This document shows positions 41,401 to 55,100 of a DNA stretch of 64,000 bases, in pieces. Under the pieces are notes generated by a model. The model was given only the letters and a program-made list of their open reading frames with translations, was not told the DNA's origin and made no database searches. The DNA is from Schistosoma mansoni (Eukaryota; Platyhelminthes; Trematoda; Strigeidida; Schistosomatidae): positions 14,830,589 to 14,894,588 of the forward strand of contig NC_031496.1 in assembly GCF_000237925.1 (NCBI RefSeq). The letters run 5' to 3'. Each line of letters opens with the position of its first letter. Within the stretch, counting starts at the first letter, position 1. The translations under genes were made by a program, and so were the position numbers.

Positions 41401-44400
41401 TCAAAGTAAGAGAGATTATTTTTTTCATCATTCACTTTTCACTAATACACTGATAATTATATTGGAGTAAAGTTTATTTTTAGACGGCATCACCCTTTTG
41501 TAACTAGTTATTGATAACAGTTTATGTCCAATTACAATATCAGTTGTTATCAATTTCAATGGATAAATCATTTGCTTAAATAAAGATCTACTCGCTCAAT
41601 AATAAATATTTTAATTCGTTTTTCAACATTGTTAATAATAAGAAAGGTTTTAGATGTGACTTTACCCAAGTATCGTATTCACTAAAATAATGACGAAGAG
41701 GAAGGATAGATTATGGGAGTTGTTTCACTTTAACCTAGATTACAGTCATATATTTATCAAGTTAGGTGTGAATTTATTATTTCACAGCCATGTACCGTGA
41801 AACATTGCTAGTAATATTTCATTATTATTATTATTATTATTATTAGATTTATAAGTTCTTAGATCAATAGGGCATTGTCTAACTGTCTTCCTATTACTTG
41901 TTGTTATACACTATCATACATTTCCAAACAATTGAGATTGCAATGATATCTAAATGTGTTTAGTGACAGTGACTGAGATCATTAGTTGGTAACTTCAGTT
42001 GAAACGTCTCAGATGCATCCACAACTGCTCGGATGAACTTATTTTTACCCCCTTTCGAGCTTAAACTCCAGTATATATTCACACATACCATTCCATTTTT
42101 TCCTTACGAACCATATTCTCTATGTTCAGTATTTCCTATCATTATTGCAACTACATCATTTCTATCTCATTTGTAATTCATCTGATTGTGCTTATATAAA
42201 ACAGGCAACTTGAGCCAATACATAACAGTGCCAGGTTCTACATTGATGATGACTAATTGACAGGGTGACGGTAGATGATTGTCTATCTGTACAGAGAATC
42301 GGCTAAAATCGGCTAATACTCTCTACAAACTTATGACATTTTACTCTAATACTATCAAACGATAGTTTTAAAAGCACATCCTTGAAAGTGTGGGTGAAAA
42401 ATCAATCATTTCACATCGGTATGATAATAAGCAAAGCATATGGTTGCATTTTTACAATTGTAAATATATACATATAAGCAGTTGTACATATATAGCCGCC
42501 TATTTGTTCAACTTTTTTATTTTAAATAAATATGTGCTTTCACTTTTTCTAAACATGAGACATCAAAGAACAAAATGTTTCATTACGAAAAATTTTTTTC
42601 ATTTTTTTTACGTATTTAAAGATTTTTCTTTTCAAAAATATATTTATAGAAATTACTAATTTTAACAATGATATAAACTTCATAATTATCTGAGCTTGAT
42701 TTACAAAATGGGAATTTTCTGTCAAAAATTAAATTTTATTTTTTTTGTTGTTGTTGTTGAAAAAAAAAATCGAAAATCTGAACCCACAACGATAAATCAT
42801 TCTAAGCACAATGATCGTAAACTAAATATTATGAAGTGCTTTAAAATATTTAAGAAAAATTAGTTTATGTTTACTATCATTAGTTAATTGTACATTGAAT
42901 GGATACTGATAATGTTGGCCCAAAACAGTAATGAAACTTTAAGAATTAAACTATTCAACTGAAAGAACTCAACACCATCAAACATATTAATTTAAGTTAC
43001 ACATATTTCATATCATTTCCAATAACTTTTTTCATTGATGACTATGTGTATTTGAAATTTATCCTTAGCTTAAATACACAACTCAATATCTCTTTATAAT
43101 TATACGATATTCGTTTTTAATGATTGTTTTAAGAAATGTATTACTATATTTTAGGAATTATTGTACTCTATAGTGCCATAATTAGATTTAATGTGATCTG
43201 AATAAATAACTTAGTGGTTGAAATGTTTCAATAGAAATTGGTTAAAACTCTACTTCATCAAAAATCAGTTTTAGTAAACAAATAGTTTAGTGAACATAAC
43301 ATGGATGGGGACAATCGAGTGTATTTAAACACAGCATTACAGAATATCTCATTAAAATATGAAAACCATATAGTGAACAGTTAATTTGCAATATAACACT
43401 CAAATTGTCTCAATTTGACTGTTTCTTCTGCAAATATCCATCCATAGTCTCCGATTATAATTGTTCATGCATTTTCGTACCACTTGCGTGTCGTTCCCGT
43501 TCTCTCATTATCGATCTCCTACTGAAATACATTCAATGCCCGTCCATCGTAATATACTACTTATGTGGATATCAGTAACCCACACCACACTCGTCCCCCC
43601 TTTAAAGCATTCGTTCACGCGGTGGTTCTGCTCGGCGTGCACACCATCTTCTTTTACTGCAGTCTGTGCCAATCTCTCCGTCAAAATGTCGAGTCTGTGG
43701 TGCGCTGGCCTCCATAGCTCAGTCGACCTGCCGGGGCACCAACATCCATCCGGTACCTAGGACGTTCAACACCCGTACTCCAGCCTCCTGAGCCATTTAC
43801 ATCCGATGTCCTCCCAGCAGCCGTAAGTCCCACCGCTCGTCTTCGTCAACAGCACTTGCTACAGCCAACACCGCCCCGCCAGAACACTCCACTGAACGTT
43901 ACTTCTCCGTACCAGACAGCCCCAACTAGCACCTCAACTCCAGACCCGCAGCGGCGTCCGCAAAACAGCACCCTTCCTCCTCCTGATTGGCAGCGACACC
44001 AAATGTAGTGAATAAGAACACAGGTGAGGACAACCGATTATGCTGTGGTGTGGTCTACTTATATCCACACAAGTAGTATATGGTGATGGTCAGACATAGA
44101 ATGTATTTTGGCAGAAGATCGATAAGGAAGAAACAGGAATGTAGCGCAATCGGTACAAAAATGCATGAACAATGAAATTAGAGAACATGGACTGATATTT
44201 ACAGAAGGAACAGTTAAGATTGAGACAATTGATTGTTATTTTGCAAATTAACTGTTTGCTGTATGATTATCAGAATTTAGTGAGATAGTTTGTAATTTGT
44301 GTTTAAATACATTCGATTGTCCTCACTCGTGTTCTTGTTCACTACAATAGTACCTGTCAATAAACCTTACAAAATGTAGTTCAAAGCAGATTACATCATT

Positions 44401-46117
44401 TTGTAAATAAGTTAAAATGGGATGTATTATACTTAATATTCATCAAGAATTTTAATACATTTATAAAAATATGAAACGTTATTAAACCATAAAAGTATTT
44501 ATCTTGTTGTTCAGATGTTTAATTATAAATCAGGAATACAAAGTCACATTATTTATGAAAGATGATAGTAATCTGATATTTTATTATATTTTGATTAGAA
44601 TTGTTATTTCTTAGTGGTATTATTCAATTATAATTAATGATTATTAATTACATTAATTAAATTTTAGAATTTGGATAAAACTATTACAAACCTTATTGCA
44701 CAATTAGAGAATAATTCATATTGGTTTAATCAACTTTACGTTTCAAATAAATCTCAAAATCCAAAATCTATTATTTCTTCACCAGTAAAAACAATAGAGA
44801 AAAATATTGACGAAAAAAACACTCTAAAATCTTTATGGGAATCATTGGCGTTTCTAGATGAACCAGAGAAATCGTTTGATGGGTATATTGAAGACGGATC
44901 AACGTCATCTATATCAGGTTCTTCTCATTCAATTAGAGTTGTTGAAAAGACAGACATTTATACATGTGATAGTGATCAGGTTATCAAAACTACAGGTTGG
45001 AGGCAATTAGATTTAGCATTGATATGGCATTTGAACTATACCATACGTTTACTTGACCAAGTGTATCCAGATCACTTGTATGTAAGCAGTTCACAGATAT
45101 TATTATCACCTCAGTCGTCTGTTTCTGATGTTTCTGACAAAACAATAAACAACTATACACCCAATGGATCATCGAGTTCAGTGCGTAACTCAGTTCATTC
45201 AGCTTGGTCTACCTTGCCTTTATTGGAACAGGTCAGTAATATTTTTAAAAAATGATGACCATCCATATTTGATTTCTAAGTATATTACTGTGGTGTGGTC
45301 TACTTATATCTATATAAGTAGTATATGGTGTGGGTCAGACATAGAATGTATTTTGGCAGAAGACCGATGAGGAAAGAACTGAAGTGAAGCGCAATCGTTT
45401 GGAAAATGCATGAGCAATGAAATTAGAGAAGAAACAGAGAAGATTGAAACAATTGGTTGTTGATTTGCAAATTGACTGTTCATTGTTTGGTTATCAGAAT
45501 TTACTGAGATAGTCTGTAATTTTTGCTTAAATACATTCGATTGTCCCCAACCAGTGTTCTGTTCACTACATTACTACATTCAATATTAGGTCCTTGTCTT
45601 CCTAGCTCTCTCATAGATCTAAGAAAACGATATTATTCGCTGAATAACTAACAGTTGTCAGAATGGTCACGTAAGGCAACTAGTTTGATGTGCTGTCCGT
45701 TTGACAGAAATGAAAACTTCGCCTTAAATTGTCTTACTTGATCTTATAACCTTCAATTTGGACTTTTCAAACTTTACTGATACTAATATTAGGGTCCTAA
45801 CTAAAAATGTACCAGTAATGTTTGAAACAAATATAAATGTACACTTTAAAGGTATCTACTATAGAAAGTAAAAGTCCTGATCAAAATTTCTTAAAAACTA
45901 ATGTGTACGATAGATAAACTGATTTGTGTATCCGACCAACTGTCAATTATTTCATGTATCATTGTTCTGTCGGTTACGTTTGTAGCTCCTTCCAACCTAC
46001 AGGTCCACAACTTAGCGTCACGCGTTCCATAATATCTCAAGATTAGACTATCCATCTCAGAGAACATTACACCAACAAAAATATCCAGCTTAACTGCAAA
46101 TCTCCGTCATTTCGTGT

Positions 46118-46178
<61 letters not shown>

Positions 46179-49100
46179 TACTTATTTTTTTAAAACTACA
46201 ATGAGTTTTATGTGTGATTTTTATTTTATTTCTTTACTTAAATTATTGCTCTCTCATATTGAGTAACAAAAATACACAAACATGCATACAAATACACTAG
46301 GCAAACATATGCGTGAAAAAAGTGCACAATCTGTTACACATTCTATATGGTCGAAATCAATAATTGCATGTAATGCAACTAAATTGTTGTTGTTTGTATT
46401 TACAAAGACCAATGTAAACAATGAGAGATTAAAATTGACAGTGAGAATATATATACTATTATAATTATTACATTTAAGTATAAATAATCAATAGGTGATT
46501 ACTAAAACCGGATCATATTTCATACTGGACTGCATTTATTTATAAGAATCCACAGAAAACACAATATACATAGAAAGTTTACTAACAAACATTAGTCGAA
46601 CTTATTTTTAGAACAAGTAAATGGCTTCAACATTTATACATTCTTTAAAGTATACAGTTTGAGTAACACATTAATATACTAGATGGAAAGTGATCAAAGG
46701 CGGTTTTCACCGTTTCTTTAATTGAAAATTGTGAAACAAACTTCAAAGGTTACATATGTTGCCCATATTTCATCAAAGATGAATAGAACTTATTGCTTGT
46801 GTACTCTAGGGCTACCGATTGAGGATTTTCGAGATTAAACTTAACGTAATGGTAAGAGGGGACAATTACTGATAAAGGCCCCCCCAAAAAAGTTTAAATG
46901 CTTACGATATTCGTTAGGCAAGAAAAGCTATGGCTTGCTCCCAAGTGTTACACCAACTGAAACCAAAGTAGATATGAGAAAGGATATGCTCTCTTCGATT
47001 AGGGCATAGGCATCAACCTATGAAGTAATCTGTTATTATTGTACGCTTTTGAAGAGTAATTTGTTGTTCGTAAACGTAGCTGTCATTGTTTACAATGGCA
47101 CAGAAGCATTCATATTTTTATCTTTCTCCCAATCTTTAGTACAATACCATTTTATGCATGGCATTACTCAATTTCATCATCTTTTTATGTATTACATTAT
47201 ATTTAGTTTTCACAAAGATTTGTAATATCATTACGGCTTAAACGGTCTTTATGTAGGTTTAGTGGTCAAAGACCATACGTGTTTGCTCAAATCATATCAA
47301 TGATCAAATTATGATAGCGATTATTACTTACATACGCCTGTCACCCCTCGTGCAAGAGTATAGGCCAGCCACCAGCACTCTCTATCCCACCCTGCCCTGG
47401 GCAATCCTTTCCAGTTCCTTCCAGTTAACATTCATCCTTTTCATATCTGAATCTATTTCCCCGCGTAATGTGTTCTTTAGCCTTCCTCTTTTCGACTTTC
47501 CTTCCGGATTCAAAGTTAGGGCTTGCCTCACGATGCAGTTTGGTGATTTTCTTAATGTAGGTCCGATCCACTTCCAACGTCTTTTCCTAATTTCCTCTTC
47601 AGCTGAAAGCTGGTTTGTTCTCTCCTATAAAACGCTGTTGCTGATAGTATCCGGCCAGTCAATGTTGAGTATTTTGCGCAAACAACTGTTTATAAATACT
47701 TGTACCTTCTTGATGATGGATGTATTAGTTCTCCACGTTTCAGTTCCGTACAGTAGGACTGCCTTGACGTTCGTATTGAAGATTCTCACTTTGAAATTAG
47801 TTGACAGTTGTTTTTAGTCCCCTATGTTCTTCAATTGTAGAAATGCTGCCCTTGCTTTGCCAGTCCTCGCCTTTACGTCTGCATCCGATCCTCCTTGTTT
47901 ATCAATGATGCTTCCTAGGTACGAGAATGTTTCTACACCTTCCAGAGTTTCGCCATCAAGTGTAATTGGGCTAGCATTCGTTCTCCTTGTTGTATTTGAG
48001 AATCTTGCTTTTGCCCTTGTGTATGTTGAGGCCTATTGATGCAGAGGCTGCTGCAACATTTGTTGTCTTCATCTGCATTTGTTCGTGTGTATGAGAGAGG
48101 AGGGCTGGGTCATCTGCGAAGTCCGAATCGTCTAATTGATTCTGAGATGTTCAATTTATTCCGTGCTTCCCGTCAGATGTAAAGGTCTTCATAATCCAGT
48201 CAATCACCAGAAGAAAGAGGAAAGGGGAGAGTAGATAGTCTTGTCTGACTTCGGTCCTTACTTGGAATGCATCTGTCAGCTGTCCTCCATGCACAACTTT
48301 ACACTGTAGTCCGTCGTATGAGTTCCGGATAATGTTGACAATCTTCCCAGGAACCCATAGTGTCGAAGATGTTTCCATAATGTTTTCCTGTCTACCCTGT
48401 CAAACGCCTTCTCATAATCAATGAAGTTGATGTATAGTGACGAATTCCACTCAGTTGATTGTTCCACGATGATTCGTAGTATCACAATTCGGTCTTTGCA
48501 CGACCGATCCTTACGGAATGCAGCCTGTTGATCTCGAAGTTGGGCGTCTACTACGTCTTTCATCCGGTTCAGCAACACTCTGTTGTAAACGTTTCCTGGT
48601 ACTGACAACAGTGTGATGCCTCTTTAATTCTCAGATTTGCTCAGATCTCCTTTCTTCGGTATTTTGATAAAGTATCCTTCTTTCCAGTCCGTCGGCATTT
48701 ATTCTTCCTCCCAAATCTTCCTGAATAGAAGGTGAAGCATGTTTGTAATTCCATATCTAACTCTATTGCTTCAGCTGGTATATTTTCAGGTCCTGCTGCT
48801 TTCCCATCCTTGTTTTGTCTGATGGCCATCGTGATTTCTTCGGTCGTTGGTGGAGTGACATCTATAGGGAGGTCTGTATGTGCTGCTTCGATGTCCTGTG
48901 GATTCAATGGGGTTGGTCTATTTAATCGTTCCTTGAAGTATTCTACCCATCTTTTCCTCTGTTCTTGAATCTCCGTGATCGCCTTCCCTTCTTTGTCCTT
49001 GACTGGTCTCTCTGGTTTACTATATCTCCCTGCTAGTTTCTTCATTGTATCATATGGTTGTTTCATATTCCCTTCTCTTGCAGCTTTTCCTGACGTCGTC

Positions 49101-52100
49101 ACTAGTTCTCCTATGTATTTCTGCTTGTCGGCTTTAATGCTCTTCTTCACTTGTTTGTTTGCCTCTGTGTACTCTGCTTGTGCCTTGACTTTCTCTGCTC
49201 GTGTTCAACTGTTGGTGATTGCTGTCTTCTTGTTCTTTCTTTCTTGAATCTTGTCCAGGGTTCCCATAGAGATCCGTTCCTTACGGTGATGTTTCTTGCG
49301 ACCCAGAACCTCCTGGCACGTTGAAATTAATACCTCTTTGATCCATTTCCAGTTGTCCTCCATCGTAGTTTCTTCTTTCAGTAGATCCTATAAAGCTTGA
49401 AACATGGTGTTGAGAGTTATCTTGAGTAGGTTGAGTTTGTCAGTATCTCGAAGGAAGGCTTTGTAATACTGTTCCTCCAGTTGTCCAGTGTTTCTTTAGC
49501 TTCAGTTTCATCTTGGCCACAACCAGGTGGTGATCTGAAGCTATGTCACCTCTTCTCCATCCTGATTCTCACATCTTCCATTGTCCTTAGGAATTTCTTG
49601 TTGATACAAATATGATAGATCTGGTTCTCCGTGGTGTGATCCGGTGAGATCCAATGTAGCTTTGCGTATGCGTTTATGTTGAAATATTGTGCCGCATATA
49701 ACCGATTTGTTGAATGCACGTAGATTTGCAAATTTCTCTTCATTTCCATTTCTCTCTCCCAGTCCATGTCATTCCGTGATATCTTCATATCCTGTGTTGT
49801 TTATTCCGACTTTTGCATCTAGATTTCCCATCAGAATGGTGAGGTCCTTTCTTGAGCACTTCGCTATGATTGATTGCAGCCTCGAGTAGAACTGATCTTT
49901 ATCATCGTCGTTGCTATCATTGGTGGGTGCATAACAATGGATAACATTCATTGTGATCCTCTCCTTCTTTGTTTTGAATGATGCTTTGATGATTCTGGAT
50001 CCGTGAGATTCCCATCCTATAAGTGCATTTCGTGCTTCTCTGGACAGCACTAGAGCAACTCCCTGAGTGTGTGGATCATTTTCCTCTTCGTGACCAGAAT
50101 ACAGCAGCATCTCTCCCGTACCTAGCCTTTGCTTTCCAGCTTGTGTCCAATGGGTTTCGCTGGTTTCGAGTATTTCCAATTTGTAGCTCCTCATTTCCAT
50201 TACTATTTGACTGGTCTTTCTGGTCTCCCACATTGTCCGGACGTTTCATGTACCAATAAAAATTGTTACTCAAGTTGTTAGAAGGGGCAACGGCCTCTTG
50301 ACTTTCGAAGGAACTCAACTTTCATCCTGAGGCGTCACAATTCTCCATTTAATTCCCAGGGCAGAGTTTAAATTTTTTTCTGGTTGGCGTTTTTTTAGCA
50401 AGATTTGTTTCTACGGGATAGGTTCGCCAACCCCATACCCAACCTTCCTCCTTTATCTGGGCTTGGGACCAACAGTAACTCTAAAAGAGCTACAGACGGA
50501 GTTGTGATTATTAAGTAATAATAATAAGGTCAATCACCTATGACAACCGATGCAATATATACCATAATTAAAATTATTCGGATGTGTAAATATACTACTT
50601 ACACAGATATATAGTTCATTTCTGTCTTAGGAATGTAAACGCTGAAAACGATATCACCCCTGAAAAAAGTGATGAGAACTATTGCGAACAAAATTTTGTT
50701 TTTGATGCAGCTATCTCGAACTTTGTGCATTAGCAAATCTCTAACTTAGAGAATTAAAAATTTTGAGCATAACTTCTTTGTTAGTTGACACTCACCAACA
50801 AGATGTTCTCCCAATCTTTTCATACTAATTATCACTTATATTTTAATTAGAATTAAGGAATAAATACCAAGGTATTAGTAAACTGTTAACAGATCAATTT
50901 TTGTATGTATTGTTTTTTGTTCCGTATGAGTTCTTTGCCATGAGACTAAACAATCCTATGAACTGGAATTGTCTGAACTCTGAAATTATTTTGTAAAAGA
51001 ACTCAAAGAAATCTAATTTATGTTGCGGAAATAACGAAAAATGGGAAACATCTTCCTATATATCAAAACGAACATAAACATTTTTCGATATATATTCAAT
51101 AAGTTAAGAATTCTATTTTTATATTGAAGTGACTTTATTTTGTAACAAATAAATAAGCATCTAAACTTCTGATGAAGAAAGATATTAATCCCACATTAAT
51201 GAAAAAATTAAATTGAACAAAAGTGAAAAAGTCTCTATTATTGCTTTTATTATAGATAGAATTCTTTAATGAGGTTGAAAGCCTTTGTCAAGGAATTATT
51301 GACGATTTACAAACAGTTGAATCCAACTATTTATTGAAAGTTTGTGGTGATGGAAAACCATACTCTACTTTAAGGTTTACATGTTTTCTTTCGAAGTTAA
51401 TTTGGCCTGTACAAAATAATAACAATATAACTATATCAGAGGAAATATCTTCACCACAAATCATTTTTGATCGTGATGCATTTCGTGAAACGTTACTAAG
51501 ATTTTATGAAAAAGATGTGGTTCCTCGATGGTCGAAAGATATGGCTAATGGAGGTAAGAAATATTCAAATGTATGTTAACAAATTTGGAAATAGTTTTTG
51601 CATTTTCGAAACTCCATCTGAAGGATTTTTACTATATAAGCTACTTAAGACACATTATTCCTCAAAGTATACACAAATTTTATAGGAAAAAACGTCTAGC
51701 TCCATAATAGTAACTTGTACTTAATTAAATTCCTATTTTATTCAGATTGAGCACATATTTTGTTTGTGATTAATCAACTGAACTTATATTCATTAGCATA
51801 TTAACACTGATGTATTGAATTATTATTATTGATTTCTGAGGTAGCAGTGCTAAATTATCACCTTACGCACTCAAGTTTTATATGTATAATCTACAGTTAA
51901 TGGAACTTGAAACCCAGTTAACTGAAATTCCTAAAAGTGCCAAAAATTTTAAAGTCTTTTGTCTACCAGCTTGTGGTTATTACACCATACATAAAGTTAT
52001 TTTTAATTTTCTATGCCTGAATATATGAAAATGAATCTCATTTCAGGTGGTTCGTATAGTAATTGATAATAATAGTGATAACCGCCCTCATACCTCAAAC

Positions 52101-55100
52101 AGCTACAGAAAGCCTATTACGAAATGTAGATTGTGGACGAAATATCTATCCATATGAGCGTCAAGCTTTTATAATCTGAATTAAGTTGTTAATGTTGGTA
52201 GTTATAATATATGGGAAGTTTTAAAACAAAAAATAATATTTTTGGAAGCATTCAATTTGATTATACTTTCTTTTCTTTTGTTTAATCTCTAGTAATCGAC
52301 CATTTTATTGAAGACGTGCTGGACCTTCAAGTGAATGGTTCTGAATTATCTACTATTCCCTTGACCCATTTAAATTTACGTCTAAAACTTTCTGAAAGAA
52401 TGGAATCTACAGTCTTATCAAATCGTTTATCAGATCAGCATAATCGAGATCAATTAAAACAGTTTAATGTTTATTTTATACAACTACTTTCTTATTTAGC
52501 TGGACAATGTTAGTGAAACTTCACTCTACCTATTAATCTTATCTGTGCATATTAATTCTCTGGTAATCGTAAATACTATTGGTTTTAGAAAAAAGAAAGT
52601 TTTCATATAGCTTAGAACAAGACTGACGTAGGCATAAAGTATTTACAATAATTTAACTTCACAAAACAGACATGATGTAGATCACTTCTTTATTGCAAAG
52701 GCTATTCGCTAGAAATACCAGCTTGACCTAAAGGTACTACCAGTCTGAACTCATTAGCAGGATGTACGTAAAATTTTAATAGAACTTATAATTACAGTAG
52801 GATCCAAATTCATGTCATGCAGCATCACACTCAGAGATAATACCATCAAAGTATTTAGTTCTTGACTGACCTCACGCATGACTGAGATAGTTACGCTAAT
52901 TGATCACCAAGTAAAAACCATTGTTTAATATGTTGTATAAATTTTTGGGATAATTGTATTAAATGATGAACATTTTAAATAACTGTTTATGTGTTCTGAG
53001 CTGGTGAAATTTTCGTCTACTTTTTATCCACTCTATTTGAATCAGACTACCGCACAATTGAAAAAAAGCTAAAGTTTAAATTCATTCAGTATTGTTTGTT
53101 TGAATCTTCCCATCGATGTGTTAGGACTGCAACTGGTCAGTCTCTAATTGGCATATGTGCATACTGTGCGTATTGCCTCGATATAGCCTTAATTCACAAG
53201 CATTGTAAGCAGAGATGGATAGTGGCTAGCAGTGGAATCCAGGACGCGCGTTTCGAGTCTCAGAGTGAACATCAACTCTGAGATGCAGGCACATTCAGCT
53301 GACGAGTCCCAAATAGGACGAAACGCGCGTCCTGGATTCCACTGCTAGCCACTATCCATCTCTGCTTACCAAAGCTAAAGTTGTTGAAAAAATCACCTTA
53401 TTCATCATGTGTTCGGTTCTATTTTTGTATCATGATAACTAAAGTTTTGAAAACTTACTACACAAAGCCAATTGGTTGAAACTTGAAGATTATTTAATGA
53501 CATTTTAAAATTACATACTTGCTTTTTATTTCTAAATAAAGTTATGTAGAGGTTTATAAAAGATGAAGTATTACTTTCTACGCTTTGAACAAGATAGAAT
53601 CTTCTGTCTTTGTAGTTTGAAAAAAAACGAACACGGCGGTGTACGAAATCGTATCAAAATAACACATTTTCTTTTAGAATGCTCATTGAATCCTTGTATT
53701 TAATATTTTACAAAGTGAATAATAATTAGATCTCTGAATGACTTTTTATAATAGTAAAGAGTTAGAGATTAGCTACACAAGACAGTTTAGTATATCAATA
53801 TTTCCAAAATAACACCTCTTTCAAAAATATTCTTTATTACTAATATAATAGTTCAAATGGCTTTCAAAAATATGCCTAAGACATTCTAAAATCTTATAGT
53901 GCATCTAAAACTAAAACAAATATAAAAATAGATATAACCTGCATTTTACACTTAACATTGTAGAGTAGATCCATTTAAACAGAGCATTATCGTGCTTGAA
54001 AGTGTTTACAAAACTTAATTACTATTAAATATTTCATTGTTTTCATAAATATAAAAATCTCAAGACAGACCTTAGCATAGCAAGTAACAAATATGACTTA
54101 TTAAGGATGACACCTTGTCAATTTCATGATAGCCTTAAACCATACAACCCAGCTACTTGTGAGTAGTATAACACAAAAAGTAAACTTTGGATGGAAACCT
54201 ACCTATTTTTTATGCCGATATCTGCTGTTGTTACCTTTTAGTATATATTCAGTGGAATCTAGAAAACGCCTATTCCTCCCGTACCTTGTCAACCCTACCT
54301 TATTTTACGAGAGCATTGCAACCAATATTTGGATTAAATGTACTATTAAGTGATGTAGGAGTAGATCCAAATTATCTAGAACAAATAGAATATGGTTTAG
54401 ATATGAGAAGTACTGAATTGGCTGCTTGTCATTCCACTCAAACGTGGTTACGAGTTGCTGAACTAGTAGGAAATCATGATGAAGAGATTAATAAGAAAGC
54501 GATTATGCTATTAAAATCAATGAATGAAAAGGTAAGTAGTTAATATAAGTTTCATATTACTTTTCAATGTACTACATTTTAAGCAGTAATTTCAGTAACA
54601 AATGAATTTCGATGAATTTATTGTGTCAAAAAGGTAGTTTTTTATTTCATCCAATAAAGAGGCCAAAATTATAAACGCAAACTCAAAATAACAAATAACT
54701 TAAAATGTATGTAAACTGTAGTATATAAAATGTTCCGAACACGGAAAATTAAGGTACATCGACAGTCATTGAGACTTTTTTCTTCAAACTACTACTACGG
54801 ACAAAATGACAACAGAAATAAATCACAGACTGAAAATGATTTACATACATCTAGCAAATCGTTTACGGCTAACAGTGAGTTACTATAAGAACCCTTATTT
54901 CTTTGGTTCCACAAATTACAGCTTCCCATTTTTACTATTTATGCCGAAAGATATGAAAGTTTTTAATTGTGAGCGTGCACTGCCAAAATGTCCCAAATTC
55001 CAATGAAACAGTTCTTCAGTGTTGCCTATTTCCTAATAATGCTCTAGTCCATGTTAGTTTGTGATGAAAACCACTCTAAGGAAGAGAGATAGTTGGTTAA

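Larger units (their letters stand above)
41406..44667 (+). other. Intron 10 of the RIPOR-like gene
   Basis: Holds an (ATT)n run (41821-41846), two opposite family-C LTR-like repeats and a GC-rich leader-like block between them. 41850-43280 is AT-rich with nothing recognised. Confidence 0.6.
45232..51255 (+). other. Intron 11 of the RIPOR-like gene
   Basis: About 6 kb. Holds LTR-like copy 3, a long (TA)n (46121-46173) and the RTE-like LINE (47318-50510). 45574-46120, 46174-47317 and 50511-51255 show nothing else. Confidence 0.65.

Noticed and set aside
48732-49247. Open frames on the + strand at 48.7-49.2 kb
   Set aside because: Shadows of the - strand RTE-like LINE coding region.
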